Assembly: GCF_023721795.1 (NCBI RefSeq)
Contig: NZ_JAMQYE010000002.1
Span: 186,001 to 250,000 of the forward strand
Reading direction: 5' to 3'
From: Zeimonas sediminis
GTDB lineage: Bacteria; Pseudomonadota; Gammaproteobacteria; Burkholderiales; Burkholderiaceae_E
DNA: 64,000 nt
The notes beneath the pieces are model-generated. The model made no database searches, was not told the origin of the DNA, and saw only the letters and a program-made list of their open reading frames with translations. Shown here piece by piece: positions 26,655 to 35,615 of this stretch (position 1 is its first letter; every line of letters begins with the position of its first letter). The position numbers and the translations under genes are program-made.

Positions 26655-28079
26655 TCAGCCGGCCCGCGACGCGAGCACCCGCTCGGCGATGTAGTGCTTG
26701 AGCATCGTCACGTCGCGCGGCATCAGCGTGAAGCGCTGCGCCCGCGACTCGATGCCCTCGAACGCGGCGGGCCGCGGCGGCTCGATGCCCAGCGCCTCGC
26801 GGATCGTGTCGGCGAACTTGGCCGGCTGCGCGGTTTCCAGGCACAGCATCGGCACGCCGGGCTCGCGCCACTGCCGGGCCACGTACAGGCCGTCGGCGGT
26901 GTGCGTGTCGACCACCACGCCGTAGCGCTCGCGGGTCTCGCGGATCGTGGCCACGCGATTCGCGTGCAGGCTGCGGCCCGACACGAAGCCGAAGTCGCCG
27001 ATCGCGGCGAACTCGGGCGTGTCCGACAGGTCGAACTCGCCGCGCGTCTCGAGGTCCTTCCACAGGTCGGCCACCTGGCCGGTGGCGCCGCCGAGCAGGT
27101 CGTGCACGAAGCGCTCGAAGTTCGACGCCTTCGAGATGTCCATCGACGGGCTGCTGGTCTGCTGCGTTTCGGCCGAGCCGCGCGGCCGGTAGCGGCCGGT
27201 GCGGAAGAACTCGTCGAGCACGTCGTTCTCGTTGGTGGCGACCACAAGCCGCGAGATCGGCAGGCCCATCATGCGGGCGATGTGCCCGGCCAGCACGTTG
27301 CCGAAGTTGCCCGAGGGCACCGCGAACGAGACGCGCTGGTCGTTGCTCGTGGTGGCTGCGAACCATCCCTTGAAGTAGTAGACGACCTGCGCGACCACCC
27401 TCGCCCAGTTGATCGAGTTGACCGTGCCGATCGCCCAGCGCTGCTTGAAGGCCAGGTCGTTCGACACCGCCTTGACCATGTCCTGGCAGTCGTCGAAGAC
27501 GCCCTGCACCGCCAGGTTGAAGATGTTCGGGTCGGCCAGCGAGAACATCTGCGCGGTCTGGAAGGCGCTCATCCGGCCGTGCGGCGACAGCATGAACACC
27601 CGCACGCCGCGCTTGCCGCGCATCGCGTACTCGGCGGCGCTGCCGGTGTCGCCCGAGGTGGCGCCCAGGATGTTCAGCTCCCGGCCCTCGCGCGCCAGCA
27701 CGTACTCGAACAGGTTGCCGAGCAGCTGCATCGCGACGTCCTTGAAGGCCAGCGTGGGGCCGTTGGACAGGCGAAGCAGTTGCAGGCCGGGCTCGAGCTG
27801 CAGCAGCGGCACGATCTCGTCGCTGCCGAAGGCCCGAGCGGTGTAGGTGCGCGCGCAGAGCTCGCGCAGGTCGGCCTCGGGAATGTCGGGGGCGTAGAGC
27901 CGCAGGATCTCGAAGGCCAGCTCGGCGTAGGGCAGCGCGCGCCAGCGCGTCAGCGTGGCGTCGTCGATGCGCGGGTAGGCCTCGGGCAGCACCAGGCCGC
28001 CGTCGGGGGCCAGGCCGCCCAGCAGGATCTCGGAGAACGAGGCCGGCGGCATGCCGCCGCGGGTGGATACGTAGCGCAT
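26655..28079 (-). CDS. thrC: Threonine synthase
   Basis: This 474-residue protein is a fold type II PLP enzyme of the longer, fungal/proteobacterial ThrC group. Visible features are MRYVSTRG and the PLP lysine K113 in LAFKDVAMQLL, plus GATSGDTGSAAEYAMRGK, FAVPSGNFGNVLAGHIA and a late catalytic region. It converts O-phosphohomoserine to threonine. The start codon overlaps the hom stop (TGATG), a translationally coupled pair. A longer frame running into hom is a shadow. Confidence 0.97.
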   Translation of the reverse strand: MRYVSTRGGMPPASFSEILLGGLAPDGGLVLPEAYPRIDDATLTRWRALPYAELAFEILRLYAPDIPEADLRELCARTYTARAFGSDEIVPLLQLEPGLQLLRLSNGPTLAFKDVAMQLLGNLFEYVLAREGRELNILGATSGDTGSAAEYAMRGKRGVRVFMLSPHGRMSAFQTAQMFSLADPNIFNLAVQGVFDDCQDMVKAVSNDLAFKQRWAIGTVNSINWARVVAQVVYYFKGWFAATTSNDQRVSFAVPSGNFGNVLAGHIARMMGLPISRLVVATNENDVLDEFFRTGRYRPRGSAETQQTSSPSMDISKASNFERFVHDLLGGATGQVADLWKDLETRGEFDLSDTPEFAAIGDFGFVSGRSLHANRVATIRETRERYGVVVDTHTADGLYVARQWREPGVPMLCLETAQPAKFADTIREALGIEPPRPAAFEGIESRAQRFTLMPRDVTMLKHYIAERVLASRAG

Positions 28080-29422
28080 CAGGCAAGGTCCTCGCGACGG
28101 ATGCGGATCGCCTTCGAAAGCACGGTGGGCAGGGCCTCGATCCGCTCGATCGCGGCGTCGACCTGCTTCTCGATCGTGCGGTGGGTCAGCAGGATGATGT
28201 CGGTGCGCTTCTCGCCCTCGTGCGGCTCGCGCTGCAGGACCGCGTCGATCGAGATTCGCTCGTCGGCCAGGATGCGCGTGATGTCGGCCAGCACGCCAGG
28301 CTCGTCGGAAACCCGAAGCCGCAGGTAGTAGGCGGTCTCGGTCTCGGCGACCGGCAGGATCGGCAGGTCGGACATCGCCTCTGCCTGGAAGGCCAGGTGC
28401 GGCACGCGGTTGCCCGGGTCGACGGTCATCGTGCGGGACACGTCGACCAGGTCGGCGATGACCGCGCTGGCGGTCGGCTCGGCGCCGGCGCCCTTGCCGT
28501 AGTACATCGTGTGGCCGACCGCGTCGCCCTTGACCCACACCGCGTTCATCGCGCCCTCGACGCTGGCGATCAGCCGCTTCTCGGGAATCAGAGTGGGGTG
28601 CACCCGCAGCTCGATGCCGAAGGGCTCGCCGTCGGCGCCGGCCCGCAGCCGGGTGATGCCGAGCAGCTTGATCCGGTACCCGAGCTGCTCGGCGTAGCGG
28701 ATGTCCTCGCTCTGCAGCGCGGTGATCCCCTCGACGTGGGCGCGGTCGAACTGCACCGGCACGCCGAAGGCGATCGCCGACAGGATCGTGATCTTGTGCG
28801 CGGCGTCGATGCCCTCGATGTCGAAGGTCGGGTCGGCCTCGGCGTAGCCGAGCCGTTGGGCCTCCTTCAGCACGACGTCGAAGGCCAGGCCCTTGTCGCG
28901 CATCTCGGACAGGATGAAATTGGTGGTGCCGTTGATGATCCCGGCGATCCACTCGATCCGGTTCGCGGTGAGGCCTTCGCGCACCGCCTTGATGATCGGG
29001 ATGCCGCCGGCCACCGCCGCCTCGAAGGCCACCATGACGCCCTTTCGCGAAGCGGCCAGGAAGATCTCGCTGCCGTGCACCGCGAGCAGCGCCTTGTTCG
29101 CGGTGACCACGTGCTTGCCGTTCTCGATCGCGGACAGCACCATCTCGCGCGCGATGCCGTAGCCGCCGATCAGCTCGATCACGACGTCGACGTCCGGATC
29201 GTTCACCACCTCGCGCGCGTCGGCGACCACCTGCACGTCGGGCCCCACGATCTCCCGCGCCCGCTCCACGTTCAGGTCCGCGACCTTGGTGATCAGGATG
29301 CTGCGCCCCGCCCGACGCCGGATCTCGTCCTGGTTGCGCCTGAGCACCTCGAAAGTGCCGCCCCCCACCGTGCCGATGCCCAGCAGGCCCACGCGGACCG
29401 GACCGAATTTTTCGTTAGTCAT
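28079..29422 (-). CDS. hom: Homoserine dehydrogenase
   Basis: The 447-residue protein has an N-terminal NAD(P)-binding motif (VGLLGIGTVGGGTFEVL), the catalytic domain (VTANKALLA, AAVAGGIPIIKAVREGL, INGTTNFILSEM, EAQRLGYAEADPTFDIEGIDAAHK) and a C-terminal ACT domain (LRVSDEPGVLADITRILADERISI). The ACT domain suggests feedback inhibition by threonine. It makes homoserine for threonine and methionine synthesis. It lies 200 bases downstream of alaC, across a long perfect hairpin. Confidence 0.97.
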   Translation of the reverse strand: MTNEKFGPVRVGLLGIGTVGGGTFEVLRRNQDEIRRRAGRSILITKVADLNVERAREIVGPDVQVVADAREVVNDPDVDVVIELIGGYGIAREMVLSAIENGKHVVTANKALLAVHGSEIFLAASRKGVMVAFEAAVAGGIPIIKAVREGLTANRIEWIAGIINGTTNFILSEMRDKGLAFDVVLKEAQRLGYAEADPTFDIEGIDAAHKITILSAIAFGVPVQFDRAHVEGITALQSEDIRYAEQLGYRIKLLGITRLRAGADGEPFGIELRVHPTLIPEKRLIASVEGAMNAVWVKGDAVGHTMYYGKGAGAEPTASAVIADLVDVSRTMTVDPGNRVPHLAFQAEAMSDLPILPVAETETAYYLRLRVSDEPGVLADITRILADERISIDAVLQREPHEGEKRTDIILLTHRTIEKQVDAAIERIEALPTVLSKAIRIRREDLA

Positions 29423-29515
29423 TGTCTGTTTTCAGCTAGCGGAGAAAGCCAGTGGAGAAAGGATGCCGGCTGATCGAGGGCGGGGCCCGACGGTTCGCAG
29501 GCCACGACGGCATCT

Positions 29516-29596
29516 CGACGGGGCCGGGTCAGGGGCCTCGTCGACCAAGCGAGTATCGGGGAGCGACTCGACGAGGCCCCTGACCCGGCCCCGTCG
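29516..29596. repeat. 29-bp perfect inverted repeat (hairpin) between alaC and hom
   Basis: Arms at 29516-29544 and 29568-29596 are exact reverse complements (starting CGACGGGGCCGGGTCAGGGG), with a 23-base loop. Neither exit has a T-run, so it is not a classical intrinsic terminator. It lies in the 200-base alaC-hom gap, 93 bases before the hom ATG. Possible roles are an mRNA stabiliser or attenuator, or a REP/MITE-like mobile palindrome. Confidence 0.85.
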
Positions 29597-29622
29597 CGCG
29601 CAAACGCCACGCGTGCGAGAAC

Positions 29623-30828
29623 TCAGGCCGCGACCTTGATCAGCCCGTCCTTGCGGAACATCTCCTTGATTCCCCGCACCGCCTGCCTGATCCGGTGTTC
29701 GTTCTCGATCAGCGCGAACCGCACGTGATCGTCGCCGAACTCGCCGAAGCCGATGCCCGGCGACACCGCCACCTTGGCCTCGATCAGCAGCTTCTTGGCG
29801 AACTCGAGCGAGCCCATCGCCCGGTAGGGTTCGGGAATCTGCGCCCAGATGTACATCGACGCGCGCGGCACCTCGACGTCCCAGCCGGCTTCCTGCAGGC
29901 CCTTGGCGAGCACGTTGCGGCGCAGCTGGTACTTCTGGCGGGCCTCCTCGACGCAGTCCTGCGGGCCGTCGAGCGCGGCGATCGCAGCGACCTGGATCGG
30001 CGTGAAGGTGCCGTAGTCGTGGTAGCTCTTCATGCGCGCGAGCGCGCCGACCAGCTCGGCGTTGCCGACCATGAAGCCGATCCGCCAGCCCGCCATGTTG
30101 TAGCTCTTGCTCATCGTGAAGAACTCGACCGCGACGTCGCGCGCGCCGGGCACCTCCATGATCGACGGCGCCCGGTAGTCGTCGAACACGATGTCGGCGT
30201 AGGCGAGGTCGTGCACGACGATGATGTCGTGCTCCTTCGCGATCTCGACCACCCGCTGGAAGAACGACAGGTCCACGCACTTCGCGGTGGGATTGCTCGG
30301 GAAGCCGATGATCATCATCTTCGGCTTGGGCGTGGTCTCGCGCACCGTGCGCTCGAGCTCCTCGAGGAAGTCCACGCCCGGCGTCATCCGCACCGGGATG
30401 GTCTCGGCGCCGGCGATCACCGCGCCGTAGATGTGGATCGGGTAGCTCGGGTTGGGCACCAGCACCGTGTCGCCACGGTCCAGGGTGGCCAGCATCAGGT
30501 GGGCGATGCCCTCCTTGGAGCCGATGGTGACGATCGCCTCGGTCTCGGGATCGATGTCGACCTGGTAGCGGCGCTTGTACCAGTCGGAGATCGCCTTGCG
30601 CAGCCGGGGGATGCCCTTCGACACCGAGTAGCCGTGCGTGTGCGGCCGCTGCGAGGCCTCGACCAGCTTGTCGATGATGTGCTGCGGAGCCGGGCCGTCG
30701 GGGTTGCCCATGCTCATGTCGATGATGTCCTCGCCACGGCGCCGCTCGGCCATCTTGAGCTCGGCCGTGATGTTGAACACGTAGGGGGGCAGGCGCTTGA
30801 TTCGCGAGAACTCGCGTCGAGAATTCAT
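29623..30828 (-). CDS. alaC: Glutamate-pyruvate aminotransferase AlaC-like
   Basis: This 401-residue fold type I aminotransferase opens [19 protein letters not shown], as AlaC/YfdZ proteins do. PLP-binding marks are [27 protein letters not shown] and the Schiff-base lysine K241 in [15 protein letters not shown]. It transfers amino groups between glutamate and pyruvate. The order alaC, hom, thrC is common in betaproteobacteria. The gene is divergent from the Mth938-like gene, with a TGTAAC/GTTACA palindrome in the gap. Confidence 0.95.
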   Translation of the reverse strand: MNSRREFSRIKRLPPYVFNITAELKMAERRRGEDIIDMSMGNPDGPAPQHIIDKLVEASQRPHTHGYSVSKGIPRLRKAISDWYKRRYQVDIDPETEAIVTIGSKEGIAHLMLATLDRGDTVLVPNPSYPIHIYGAVIAGAETIPVRMTPGVDFLEELERTVRETTPKPKMMIIGFPSNPTAKCVDLSFFQRVVEIAKEHDIIVVHDLAYADIVFDDYRAPSIMEVPGARDVAVEFFTMSKSYNMAGWRIGFMVGNAELVGALARMKSYHDYGTFTPIQVAAIAALDGPQDCVEEARQKYQLRRNVLAKGLQEAGWDVEVPRASMYIWAQIPEPYRAMGSLEFAKKLLIEAKVAVSPGIGFGEFGDDHVRFALIENEHRIRQAVRGIKEMFRKDGLIKVAA

Positions 30829-30852
30829 GTTGGACTCCGCTTAGCCCATTAA

Positions 30853-30875
30853 TGTAACATTTTCAGTGAGTTACA
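30853..30875. promoter_or_regulatory. Inverted repeat in the alaC divergent promoter region
   Basis: TGTAAC, 11 bases, GTTACA in the 75-base gap between alaC and the Mth938-like gene. The AT-rich setting (TTAATGTAACATTTTC) is distinct from the GC-rich surroundings, so it probably covers promoter elements and may be an operator. No regulator can be named. Confidence 0.35.
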
Positions 30876-30903
30876 CCTCAGCGAACCGCATGGACGGGAC
30901 CCG

Positions 30904-31281
30904 ATGAAGCTGCACGCCGACATGCCGTCGCCGTTGAACACCGTGACCGCCTACGGGCCGGACTGGATCGAGATCAATCGCCGGCGCTTCGAGGGCGCCG
31001 TGGTGGTGATGCCCGAGGGCGAGGTCGCCGCGTGGTCCGCGCAGCGCTTCGACGCGCTGTCCGAGGCCGATTTCGAGGGCCTGCTGGCGCTGTCGCCCGA
31101 ACTGGTGCTGCTCGGCACCGGCGACAGGCAGCGCTTCCCGCATCCGCGCCTGACCGCCGCGCTCGCGGCCGCAGGCATCGGCGTCGACGTGATGAGCACG
31201 CACGCGGCCTGTCGCACCTACAACATCCTGATGGCCGAGGGCCGGCGCGTGCTGGCCGCGCTGCTGCCGGGCGAGGCCTGA
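30904..31281 (+). CDS. Mth938-like domain protein (DUF498)
   Basis: This 125-residue protein has GPDWIEINRRRFEGAVVVMPEGEV, LSPELVLLGTGDRQRFPHPRL, GIGVDVMSTHAACRTYNILMAEGRRVLAALLP. That is the Mth938/NDUFAF3 fold. In mitochondria the homologue is a complex I assembly factor; bacterial members are uncharacterised and are often found near sec or membrane-assembly genes. It is the first plus-strand gene after alaC. Biological role not known. Confidence 0.85.
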   Translation: MKLHADMPSPLNTVTAYGPDWIEINRRRFEGAVVVMPEGEVAAWSAQRFDALSEADFEGLLALSPELVLLGTGDRQRFPHPRLTAALAAAGIGVDVMSTHAACRTYNILMAEGRRVLAALLPGEA

Positions 31282-31413
31282 TCGCAAGCGGGCTCGGGTC
31301 GACGGACACGCGAGCCCGGCCGGCGGGCACGAAACCTGCATGAAACTTGCCTGTGGTATGTTGAGCCGAGTCCCCCGCCCGGCACGCGGCCGGGCCGACC
31401 GATGGAGGTGCGA

Positions 31414-31875
31414 TTGAGCGTGACCACAGGCCAGAAGGTGCCCGATTTCGAGGCGGCATCGACCGGCGGCGGGTTTTCGATGGCCTCGATGAAAGGCCGC
31501 AAGCTCGTCCTGTATTTCTACCCGAAGGACAACACCCCGGGCTGCACGAACGAGAGCATCGACTTTCGCGACCGGGTCGACGCCTTCGCCCAGGCCGGCG
31601 CCACGATCGTCGGCGTCTCGCGCGACAGCCTGAAGTCGCACGAGGGCTTTCGCGCCAAACACTCGCTCCCCTTCGACCTGATCTCCGATCCCGACGAGAA
31701 GGTCTGCGAGCTGTTCGGCGTGATGAAGATGAAGAACATGTACGGCCGGCAGGTCCGCGGCGTGGAACGCTCGACCTTCGTGATCGCCGCCGACGGCAGG
31801 CTGGCCCGCGAATGGCGCGGGGTGAAGGTGCCCGGCCACGCCGACGAAGTCCTCGAGTGCGTTCGCGCCCTCTGA
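31414..31875 (+). CDS. bcp: Thiol peroxidase of the PrxQ/Bcp family
   Basis: The peroxiredoxin has VPDFEAASTGG, LYFYPKDNTPGCTNES with the peroxidatic Cys, and the later GRQVRGVERSTFVI, as in Bcp. Most Bcp proteins have a resolving Cys five residues after the first; here that position is not Cys (GCTNESIDF), so it should be a 1-Cys or inter-subunit type. Start choice: an ATG at 31402 lies inside the ribosome-binding sequence GGAGGT, so TTG at 31414 (5 bases after it) or GTG at 31420 is more likely. It reduces H2O2 and organic peroxides at the expense of thioredoxin. Confidence 0.92.
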   Translation: MSVTTGQKVPDFEAASTGGGFSMASMKGRKLVLYFYPKDNTPGCTNESIDFRDRVDAFAQAGATIVGVSRDSLKSHEGFRAKHSLPFDLISDPDEKVCELFGVMKMKNMYGRQVRGVERSTFVIAADGRLAREWRGVKVPGHADEVLECVRAL

Positions 31876-31945
31876 GCCCGCGCATGCCCCGCTGCCGGAC
31901 CGCAGCGCGCCCCCTCTCCCGCACGGACCACGCGTCCACGACACC

Positions 31946-33658
31946 ATGCCGCTCCCCAAGCCGCCGACCCGGCCCGCCACGCTGATCGACCTGTCCACCG
32001 CCACCCGGGCGCGCGCCGCGCGGCCCAAGGCGAAGAAGACCGAGGCGGCCGTCGAAGCCGTCGCGCCCGAGGCGGTCGCCCCGGCGCCGGTCTCGCCGGC
32101 CGCCGCCAGCACCGCCGAAGCCGCGGTCGTCGCGCCGCTGAAGCCGGCCGCGAATGCCAGGCCCGCCGCGCCCCAGCAGGCGCCGGTCGCCGCGGCCCCG
32201 GCCCCGGCGCCCGCGACGGCGCCGTCCCCGGCGCCGGCCGCCGCCCCGAGCGGCCGCCGCAAGCGCCAGTCCGCCGAGTCGCCGCGGCTCTTCGTGCTCG
32301 ACACGAACGTGCTGATGCACGACCCGAGCAGCCTGTTCCGCTTCGCCGAGCACGACGTGTTCCTGCCGATGATGGTGCTCGAGGAGCTCGACCATCACAA
32401 GAAGGGCATGTCCGAGGTGTCGCGCAACGTGCGGCAGGTCAGCCGCGCGCTCGACGAGCTGATCGCCACGGTCGACGGCGACATCGACGACGGCATCGCG
32501 CTGTCGGCGCTGGGCAGCAAGGAGGCCACCGGCCGGCTGTTCTTCCAGACGCAGGCCGTCGCCTCGATGCTGCCGGCCAGCCTGCCGATGGGCAAGGCCG
32601 ACAACCAGATCCTCGGCGTGGTCCGCGCGATGCAGGACCAGCACCCCGAGCGCAAGGTCGTGCTGGTGTCCAAGGACATCAACATGCGGATAAAGGCCCG
32701 CACGATGGGCCTGCCCGCCGAGGACTACTTCAACGACCAGGTCATCGAGGACACCGACCTGCTCTACGCCGGCACGCTGCAACTGCCGGACGACTTCTGG
32801 GACCGCCACGGCAAGGGCGTCGAGTCGTGGCAGCAGGGCGGCCAGACCTTCTACCGGATCACCGGCCCGCTGGTGTCTTCGCTGCTGCTCAACCAGTTCG
32901 TGTGGTCCGACGGCGAGCTGCCGCTCACGGCCAAGGTCAAGGAGATCGCCGGCCGCACCGCGGTGCTGCAGACACTGCGCGACTACGGCCACCTGAAGAA
33001 CGCGGTCTGGGGCGTCACCGCGCGCAACCGCGAGCAGAACTTCGCGCTGAACCTGCTGATGGACCCGGAGGTCGACTTCGTGACCCTGCTCGGCCAGGCC
33101 GGCACCGGCAAGACGCTGCTCGCGCTCGCCGCCGGCCTGGTCCAGGTGCTCGAGAGCCGGCGCTACACCGAGATCATCATGACCCGCGCCACCGTGCCGG
33201 TCGGCGAGGACATCGGCTACCTGCCCGGCACCGAGGAAGAGAAGATGCAGCCGTGGATGGGCGCGCTCGAGGACAACCTCGAGGTGCTCAACCAGACCGA
33301 CAGCGGCGCCGGCGAGTGGGGCCGCAGCACGACCAACGAGCTGATCCGCAGCCGGGTCAAGGTGAAGGCGATGTCCTTCATGCGCGGGCGCACCTTCATC
33401 AACAAGTTCCTGATCGTCGACGAGGCGCAGAACCTGACGCCCAAGCAGATGAAGACGCTGATCACGCGGGCCGGCCCCGGCACCAAGGTCGTGTGCCTGG
33501 GCAACATCGCGCAGATCGACACGCCCTACCTGACCGAGGGATCGTCGGGCCTCACCTACGTGGTCGACCGCTTCAAGGGCTGGGCCCACGCCGGCCACGT
33601 GACGCTGCAGCGCGGCGAGCGCTCGCGGCTGGCGGATTTCGCGGCCGACGCGCTGTAG
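31946..33658 (+). CDS. PIN domain / PhoH ATPase (PhoH2-type)
   Basis: The 570-residue protein opens with an Ala/Pro-rich low-complexity segment (about residues 25-110). A PIN nuclease domain follows (LFVLDTNVLMHDPSSLFRF; VVLVSKDINMRIKA, with the acidic residues kept), then a PhoH ATPase domain with Walker A GQAGTGKTLLALAAG, PVGEDIGYLPGTEEEKMQPWM and Walker B FLIVDEAQNLTPKQMKT. PhoH2 proteins are described as RNA helicase/RNase hybrids. The gene follows bcp by 70 bases. Confidence 0.94.
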   Translation: MPLPKPPTRPATLIDLSTATRARAARPKAKKTEAAVEAVAPEAVAPAPVSPAAASTAEAAVVAPLKPAANARPAAPQQAPVAAAPAPAPATAPSPAPAAAPSGRRKRQSAESPRLFVLDTNVLMHDPSSLFRFAEHDVFLPMMVLEELDHHKKGMSEVSRNVRQVSRALDELIATVDGDIDDGIALSALGSKEATGRLFFQTQAVASMLPASLPMGKADNQILGVVRAMQDQHPERKVVLVSKDINMRIKARTMGLPAEDYFNDQVIEDTDLLYAGTLQLPDDFWDRHGKGVESWQQGGQTFYRITGPLVSSLLLNQFVWSDGELPLTAKVKEIAGRTAVLQTLRDYGHLKNAVWGVTARNREQNFALNLLMDPEVDFVTLLGQAGTGKTLLALAAGLVQVLESRRYTEIIMTRATVPVGEDIGYLPGTEEEKMQPWMGALEDNLEVLNQTDSGAGEWGRSTTNELIRSRVKVKAMSFMRGRTFINKFLIVDEAQNLTPKQMKTLITRAGPGTKVVCLGNIAQIDTPYLTEGSSGLTYVVDRFKGWAHAGHVTLQRGERSRLADFAADAL

Positions 33659-33677
33659 GCAGCGGGCCAGGTCGTCG

Positions 33678-34460
33678 ATGAGCCGACGGGATTCGCATAC
33701 GCTGACGGTGTCGGCCGAGGGCATCGCGACCCTGCAGATCGCCAACGGCACGCCGCTGAACATCCTCGACTCCCGCACGATCGCGGGGCTGACCGGCGCT
33801 CTGCGCGAGGCCGCCTCGGATCGGGCCATCCGCATGCTGGTGCTGCGCGGCAGCGGCGACAAGGCGTTCGTCGGCGGCGCCGACATCAAGGAGATGGCCA
33901 CTCTCGAGCCGGCCTCGGCCAGGGCCTTCATCACGCGCCTTCACGATCTGTGCGAGGCCGCGCGGGACTTCCCGGTGCCCACCGTCGCGCGCCTGTCCGG
34001 GTGGTGCCTCGGGGGCGGCATGGAGCTGGCGGCCTGCTGCGACATCCGCGTCGGGACCACGGCATCGCGCTTCGCGATGCCCGAGGTCAGGATAGGGATT
34101 CCGTCGGTGATCCACGCGAGGCTGCTGCCGCGCCTGATCGGCGAAGGACGCACCCGGCTGCTGCTGCTCACCGGATCCGCGATCGACGGCCCGACGGCGG
34201 AGCGCTGGGGTTTTCTCGAGAAGCTGGTGGAACCCGACGCGCTCGACGACGCGATCGTGCAGGTCGCCGCCGAGATCCTCGAGTGCGGACCGGCGGGCGT
34301 GCGGCTTCAGAAGTCGCTGCTTCGGTCGTGGGAAGGCCAGACGATCGAGCGCTCGCTCGAAGCGAGCATCGAGGCCTTCGGGGCGGCCTACGAAGGCAGC
34401 GAGCCGCACGAGTACATGCAGCGATTCCTCGAGAAGATGCAGGCCAAGCGCGCCGGGTGA
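33678..34460 (+). CDS. Enoyl-CoA hydratase/isomerase family protein
   Basis: This 260-residue crotonase-fold protein carries the oxyanion-hole elements GGADIKEMATL and SGWCLGGGMELAACCDIRVG, then the substrate region MPEVRIGIPSVIHARLLPRLIGEGRT. The usual GGTQRL of fatty-acid enoyl-CoA hydratases is replaced by IPSVIHA, so it belongs to a less standard subgroup. It would hydrate or isomerise an enoyl-CoA. Start is 19 bases after the PhoH gene; co-transcription is possible. Confidence 0.87.
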   Translation: MSRRDSHTLTVSAEGIATLQIANGTPLNILDSRTIAGLTGALREAASDRAIRMLVLRGSGDKAFVGGADIKEMATLEPASARAFITRLHDLCEAARDFPVPTVARLSGWCLGGGMELAACCDIRVGTTASRFAMPEVRIGIPSVIHARLLPRLIGEGRTRLLLLTGSAIDGPTAERWGFLEKLVEPDALDDAIVQVAAEILECGPAGVRLQKSLLRSWEGQTIERSLEASIEAFGAAYEGSEPHEYMQRFLEKMQAKRAG

Positions 34461-34482
34461 CGCGGTCGCCCGAAGCTTGCGT

Positions 34483-35613
34483 TCAACGCCAGGCAGCCAG
34501 CCCCTCGAGCGTGGCGTGCTGGATGCCGATCGCGTGGCCGAGCACGCTGCGCCGCCAGTCGGGCGACGGCGGCGAGAAGGCCTCGAGCACCCTGGCCCGC
34601 AGTTCGGCCTTCAATGCGTCCGGCGCGGCGCCCGCATCGAAGCGCAGGAAGCGATCGGCCTGCAGCGCGAGCCGGGCATCGTCCATTTCCACCGTGCCGA
34701 ACTCGATGACCGCGCCGGTGAGCTCGGCGTGCGCGGCGAAGCGTTGCACGCCGTGGAACAGCAGGCCGGTGTAGTTCGGCCGCGCCGCGCCGCCGAAGCC
34801 GCCGGTGGTCTCCACCCGGTCGCGCCCCCACCAGTCGCAGGCGCGCTCCCAGGCCGGACCGCCGCGCTCGTTGAAGCACAGGAAGAAGGGCTGGCCGCGC
34901 TCGCCCAGCGCGGTGTGCCAGTCGATCAGCGCGATCCGCCTCGCCGTCGACAGGTGCCGGCGAACGACGGCCTCCAGCGTGCGGTTCGACCACTCGGGCC
35001 CGCTGCCGCCGTAGTTCAGGCCGGCGGGGTGCGAGTACTGGCCGCGGCTGGTCATGTCGACGAAGGCACTGTCGCCGTTGCGCGCGATCCAATCGAGTCG
35101 AGCCGAATCCGCCGCGGCGAGCGCCTCGGGCGTCCACGCCGACGGGCACAGCGCATCGTGCAGCGCCAGGTAGGCCGGGTTCGCTGGAGCGCCCGCCGAC
35201 CAGTCGATGAAGTTGCGGTTCAGGTCGACGTTGTTCTCGGTGGTGCGGCTCAGGTGCGCGAAGCCGAACGGGTTGATCGCGTGGACCAGCACGATTCGCA
35301 CCGGCGGCGACGCCGCGCCGCCGGCCAGCGCGTCGAGCAGCGCGACCTGCGCCGCCGATCCGACGAAACCCTCCGGCCCGTGCGTGCCGCTGACCACCAG
35401 CAGCGCAGCCTCGGCGTCGGCCGGACCCAGCACCGCGACGTCGGTGCTCAGCGAGCCGCCGTCGGGGCCGGCGGCAAGGTCGTTGACGAACACGTCGACG
35501 CGCGCGCCCGCACGCGCGGCCGCCGCAAGGAAGCGGGCCCGCGCGCTCGCGTAGTCGGGCGCGAAGCAGGCGCCGGCCAGCGCTTCGGAAACCGGGCGGG
35601 GAACGAAGGCCAT
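34483..35613 (-). CDS. DUF2817 (M14-like) zinc carboxypeptidase family protein
   Basis: The product has 376 residues. It has SGTHGPEGFVGSAAQVALLDAL, VHAINPFGFAHLSRTTENNVDLNRNFIDW and a later DWHTALGERGQPFFL; these resemble the metal-binding H..E..H layout of M14 carboxypeptidases and match the DUF2817 pattern. The late VIEFGTVE supplies a plausible catalytic Glu. It is likely a cytoplasmic amidohydrolase or peptidase. It begins 2 bases after the ATC-hydrolase-like gene, at the end of the Dpp-like operon. Confidence 0.85.
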   Translation of the reverse strand: MAFVPRPVSEALAGACFAPDYASARARFLAAAARAGARVDVFVNDLAAGPDGGSLSTDVAVLGPADAEAALLVVSGTHGPEGFVGSAAQVALLDALAGGAASPPVRIVLVHAINPFGFAHLSRTTENNVDLNRNFIDWSAGAPANPAYLALHDALCPSAWTPEALAAADSARLDWIARNGDSAFVDMTSRGQYSHPAGLNYGGSGPEWSNRTLEAVVRRHLSTARRIALIDWHTALGERGQPFFLCFNERGGPAWERACDWWGRDRVETTGGFGGAARPNYTGLLFHGVQRFAAHAELTGAVIEFGTVEMDDARLALQADRFLRFDAGAAPDALKAELRARVLEAFSPPSPDWRRSVLGHAIGIQHATLEGLAAWR

Positions 35614-35615
35614 GC

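Noticed and set aside
26655-28952. 765-codon frame joining thrC with an upstream Arg-rich half
   Set aside because: The upstream part is a shadow of hom. The true thrC start is the ATG overlapping the hom stop.
29432-30280. 282-codon minus-strand frame covering the alaC end and the hairpin
   Set aside because: It is a shadow of alaC in another frame that runs into the palindrome.
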